Below, in pieces: positions 62,591-64,000 of a DNA stretch of 64,000 nucleotides; position 1 is the stretch's first letter; every line of letters starts with the position of its first letter. The position numbers and the translations under genes are program-made. Below the pieces are notes generated by a model, which did not search any database, was not told where the DNA came from, and was given only the letters and a program-made list of their open reading frames with translations. Where the stretch lies: contig NZ_JAACYA010000001.1 in NCBI RefSeq assembly GCF_016617615.1, positions 744,001 to 808,000 on the forward strand, read 5' to 3'. Source of the stretch: Persephonella atlantica (lineage in GTDB: Bacteria > Aquificota > Aquificia > Aquificales > Hydrogenothermaceae).

Positions 62591-63546
62591 TGTGAAACCA
62601 AGAACAGTTTTATCAAATCCTCTGTAGAATACCATGTTTTTTTAATTTTTACGGCTATGATTTTACCTCTTTTTATTAACTGTCTTGTGCTTTCTGGAGA
62701 GTATCCTAAATCTTTCAGTAATTTACTTACAGGTTCAAGCTTTATTCCTTTCTCTTTATATTTTGCAATTATCAGCCTGTCTAAACTTTCTCTTAATGCT
62801 TCAAGTATCAGTCTTTTTAAAATATTTGATTTTGCTTCCTTTAGCTTTCTATAAACTTTCTGTCTATCTGGTGGCACATCTTTGTATTTAATAAATAAAT
62901 CAGATAACTGGCTGTCTAACTCTTCTAATCCTTTGTAGTAGATTTGCTTCTTTTTATCCGAGCCTTTTATTATAACCAGTGGATATCCATTGCTTATTAA
63001 TATATAGTTTAGAATTATCCTTCCTGTTCTACCGTTTCCATCTGTGAATGGATGTATTTCTTCAAAAAATGCGTGTGATACACAAATTCTATCAAAAAAG
63101 TTTTCACTTAAGTTTTGAACATAATCAATGTAAATTCTTATCCATTCTTCTATATAGCTTTCTGGAGGCTCAAATTTTGCTCCTGCTATTTTAATTTTTT
63201 CTTTTCTAAATTCACCATTAAAACCAAGTTCTTTATTTATCTGCCGAATTAATGGAATGCCAAATAAAAACTGATTTGATTTATAGTTTTCATAAGCAAG
63301 GCCATATACAAATTTTGCTGTTTTAAAATACTTAACTGCTTCTTCTTGAGATTTAGAAACAGGTTTATTTCCTGCTAATGCTTGCTCTAACTCTTCCTCA
63401 TCTACAAAGTATCCTTCTATAAGAATTGAGTTCCTCGTTTCTTCCTCAAGCAGATAAAGCCACTCTTTGTTTTCTATTACAGGCTCTGGAACCCCACCTA
63501 ATCTGTCTAACAGCTTTTTCCTCTCTACAATTAATTTTTCGTCCAT
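62587..63546 (-). CDS. Fic family protein (AMPylase type, class II self-inhibited)
   Basis: A 319-residue protein that probably transfers AMP to protein targets. The catalytic motif HPFTDGNGRTGR (about residue 165) is intact. An N-terminal inhibitory motif SILIEG (residues about 35-40) matches [S/T]xxxE[G/N], whose Glu blocks productive ATP binding in class II Fic proteins. The C-terminal part is winged-helix-like (LEPVSKLLKDLGYSPESTRQLIKRG). Inverted TGTCCCGA repeats lie directly upstream, one overlapping the ribosome site. It is likely accessory. Confidence 0.92.
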   Translation of the reverse strand: MDEKLIVERKKLLDRLGGVPEPVIENKEWLYLLEEETRNSILIEGYFVDEEELEQALAGNKPVSKSQEEAVKYFKTAKFVYGLAYENYKSNQFLFGIPLIRQINKELGFNGEFRKEKIKIAGAKFEPPESYIEEWIRIYIDYVQNLSENFFDRICVSHAFFEEIHPFTDGNGRTGRIILNYILISNGYPLVIIKGSDKKKQIYYKGLEELDSQLSDLFIKYKDVPPDRQKVYRKLKEAKSNILKRLILEALRESLDRLIIAKYKEKGIKLEPVSKLLKDLGYSPESTRQLIKRGKIIAVKIKKTWYSTEDLIKLFLVSH

Positions 63547-63550
63547 TGTC

Positions 63551-63652
63551 TGTCCCGAAATTTTTTATTTATTTTATGCTGCTCTTTAAATTTAATTGTA
63601 TATTAACAACCTAACAAGTGTCCCGAAAGTGCGACTTTTTACAATCGGGACA
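63551..63652. repeat. Three TGTCCCGA sites upstream of fic
   Basis: TGTCCCGA occurs at 63551-63558 and 63619-63626 in direct orientation and as TCGGGACA at 63645-63652. The latter two form an inverted pair around a smaller palindrome AAAGT-GCG-ACTTT (63626-63638). The sites lie between the divergent fic and ribbon-helix-helix genes and look like operators. Confidence 0.55.
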
Positions 63653-63739
63653 AAACAGTCCTCCTGAAGCTGTTTTGAACTTTAGTGTATAGATTTTTTT
63701 AGAATGAAATATTCCATTACAGGAAATTTTTTGGAAAGT

Positions 63740-63768
63740 TTGCACACGGAAACTCAGAGGTTTATATT
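63740..63768 (+). promoter_or_regulatory. Promoter of the ribbon-helix-helix gene
   Basis: TTGCAC (63740-63745) and TATATT (63763-63768) are separated by 17 bases, about 40 bases before the start codon at 63809. Confidence 0.45.
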
Positions 63769-63808
63769 ATTAAGTAATAAATTAATTAAAATTTTAAGGA
63801 ATAGACCA

Positions 63809-64000
63809 ATGAAGACTATAACATTAAAAACTGAAGAAGAGTTTTTTGAATATCTAAATAATCTCAGTAAAAGCTTGGGTAAACCAAAGTCTCAAATAAT
63901 TAGAGAAGCTGTTATTGAGTATGGAGAAAAAATAAAAAGAGAAAAGATTCATCAAAAAATGGAAAAACTTGCAAAACAGCTTAGAAAAGACAAAAGCTAT
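63809..64000 (+). CDS. Ribbon-helix-helix (CopG-type) DNA-binding protein, N-terminal part
   Basis: Runs off the right edge after 64 codons. MKTITLKTEEEFFEYLNNLSKSLGKPKSQIIREAVIEYGEKIKREK has the ribbon-helix-helix layout: a short beta strand, then two helices, with the S-Q-I-I-R-E-A pattern typical of CopG-like antitoxins and repressors. AAGGA lies eight bases before the ATG. A toxin partner such as a ParE/RelE protein would be expected downstream, outside the window. Confidence 0.8.
   Translation, partial: MKTITLKTEEEFFEYLNNLSKSLGKPKSQIIREAVIEYGEKIKREKIHQKMEKLAKQLRKDKSY

Overview
The window looks like chromosomal DNA of a low-GC thermophilic chemolithotroph of the Aquificae, most like the Hydrogenothermaceae (Persephonella type). 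This is inferred from the fused nuoCD gene, Glu/Lys-rich proteins, dominant AGA/ATA codons, LPS genes (lpxB, waaA), flagellar and Min genes, and the mix of unrelated short operons typical of Aquificae. No ribosomal RNA or complete mobile element was seen. Genes are dense; the only stretch over 300 bases without a gene, besides the CRISPR array, is the array leader.

Layout. 1-6389 (minus): a complex I operon nuoA-B-CD-H-I-J-K-L (nuoL cut by the window edge), without nuoE/F/G. 6530-7616: a CRISPR array of 15 repeats and 14 spacers with no cas genes in the window, followed by a leader shared with the thiE promoter. 7924-11156 (plus): thiE, a DUF2905 gene, queA, aroK, acpS. 11228-14316: a sigma-54 promoter driving flhF-flhG-fliA and an unknown gene. 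14313-21068 (minus): minC-minD-minE-hisG-glmU-PPIase-trpD-small membrane gene-fabL-like. 21151-27780 (plus): lysA-purD, a flavoprotein of the SdhA/FrdA family, pyrK-like, queD, an unlisted 42-codon membrane gene, a gamma-carbonic anhydrase and an HU-like gene. 27783-39288: tRNA-Pro, a Rad52/DdrA-like annealing protein, lipid A and lipoprotein genes (lpxB, waaA, lnt), two probable iron exporters, a CsgG-like lipoprotein, an M48 protease, and tRNA-His plus two tRNA-Leu. 39364-40627: an accessory AAA ATPase behind a promoter with two palindromes. 41150-44914: tig-clpP-clpX-engB. 44970-48713: trpA-hisH-bioF and a 2-hydroxyacid dehydrogenase. 48703-53961: signalling (PP2C phosphatase, GGDEF-EAL protein, solute-binding lipoprotein) coupled to an IscU-like gene and birA. 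54000-59692 (minus): a nitrate assimilation operon nirA-narK-nasA behind a near-consensus sigma-54 promoter. 59857-64000: trpD2, a glutamine amidotransferase, a calcium-loop protein, a Fic protein and the start of a ribbon-helix-helix gene.

The most interesting points are these. (1) The CRISPR array appears to run on the minus strand with a type III-like ATTGCGAC handle. Its spacers read as sense-coding DNA on the plus strand, so the crRNAs would be antisense to the target mRNAs, and three spacers (10, 11, 13) appear to target one gene. (2) Both nitrate-assimilation enzymes carry unexpected C-terminal extensions: a globin-like domain lacking the proximal His on the nitrate reductase, and a Ser/Thr-kinase C-lobe-like segment on the nitrite reductase. 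(3) Two sigma-54 promoters, for flagellar and nitrogen genes, are readable by eye. (4) A translationally coupled birA / one-Cys IscU-like / solute-binding lipoprotein / GGDEF-EAL unit looks like an undescribed ligand-to-c-di-GMP signalling set. All calls come from reading the sequence; no database search was run.
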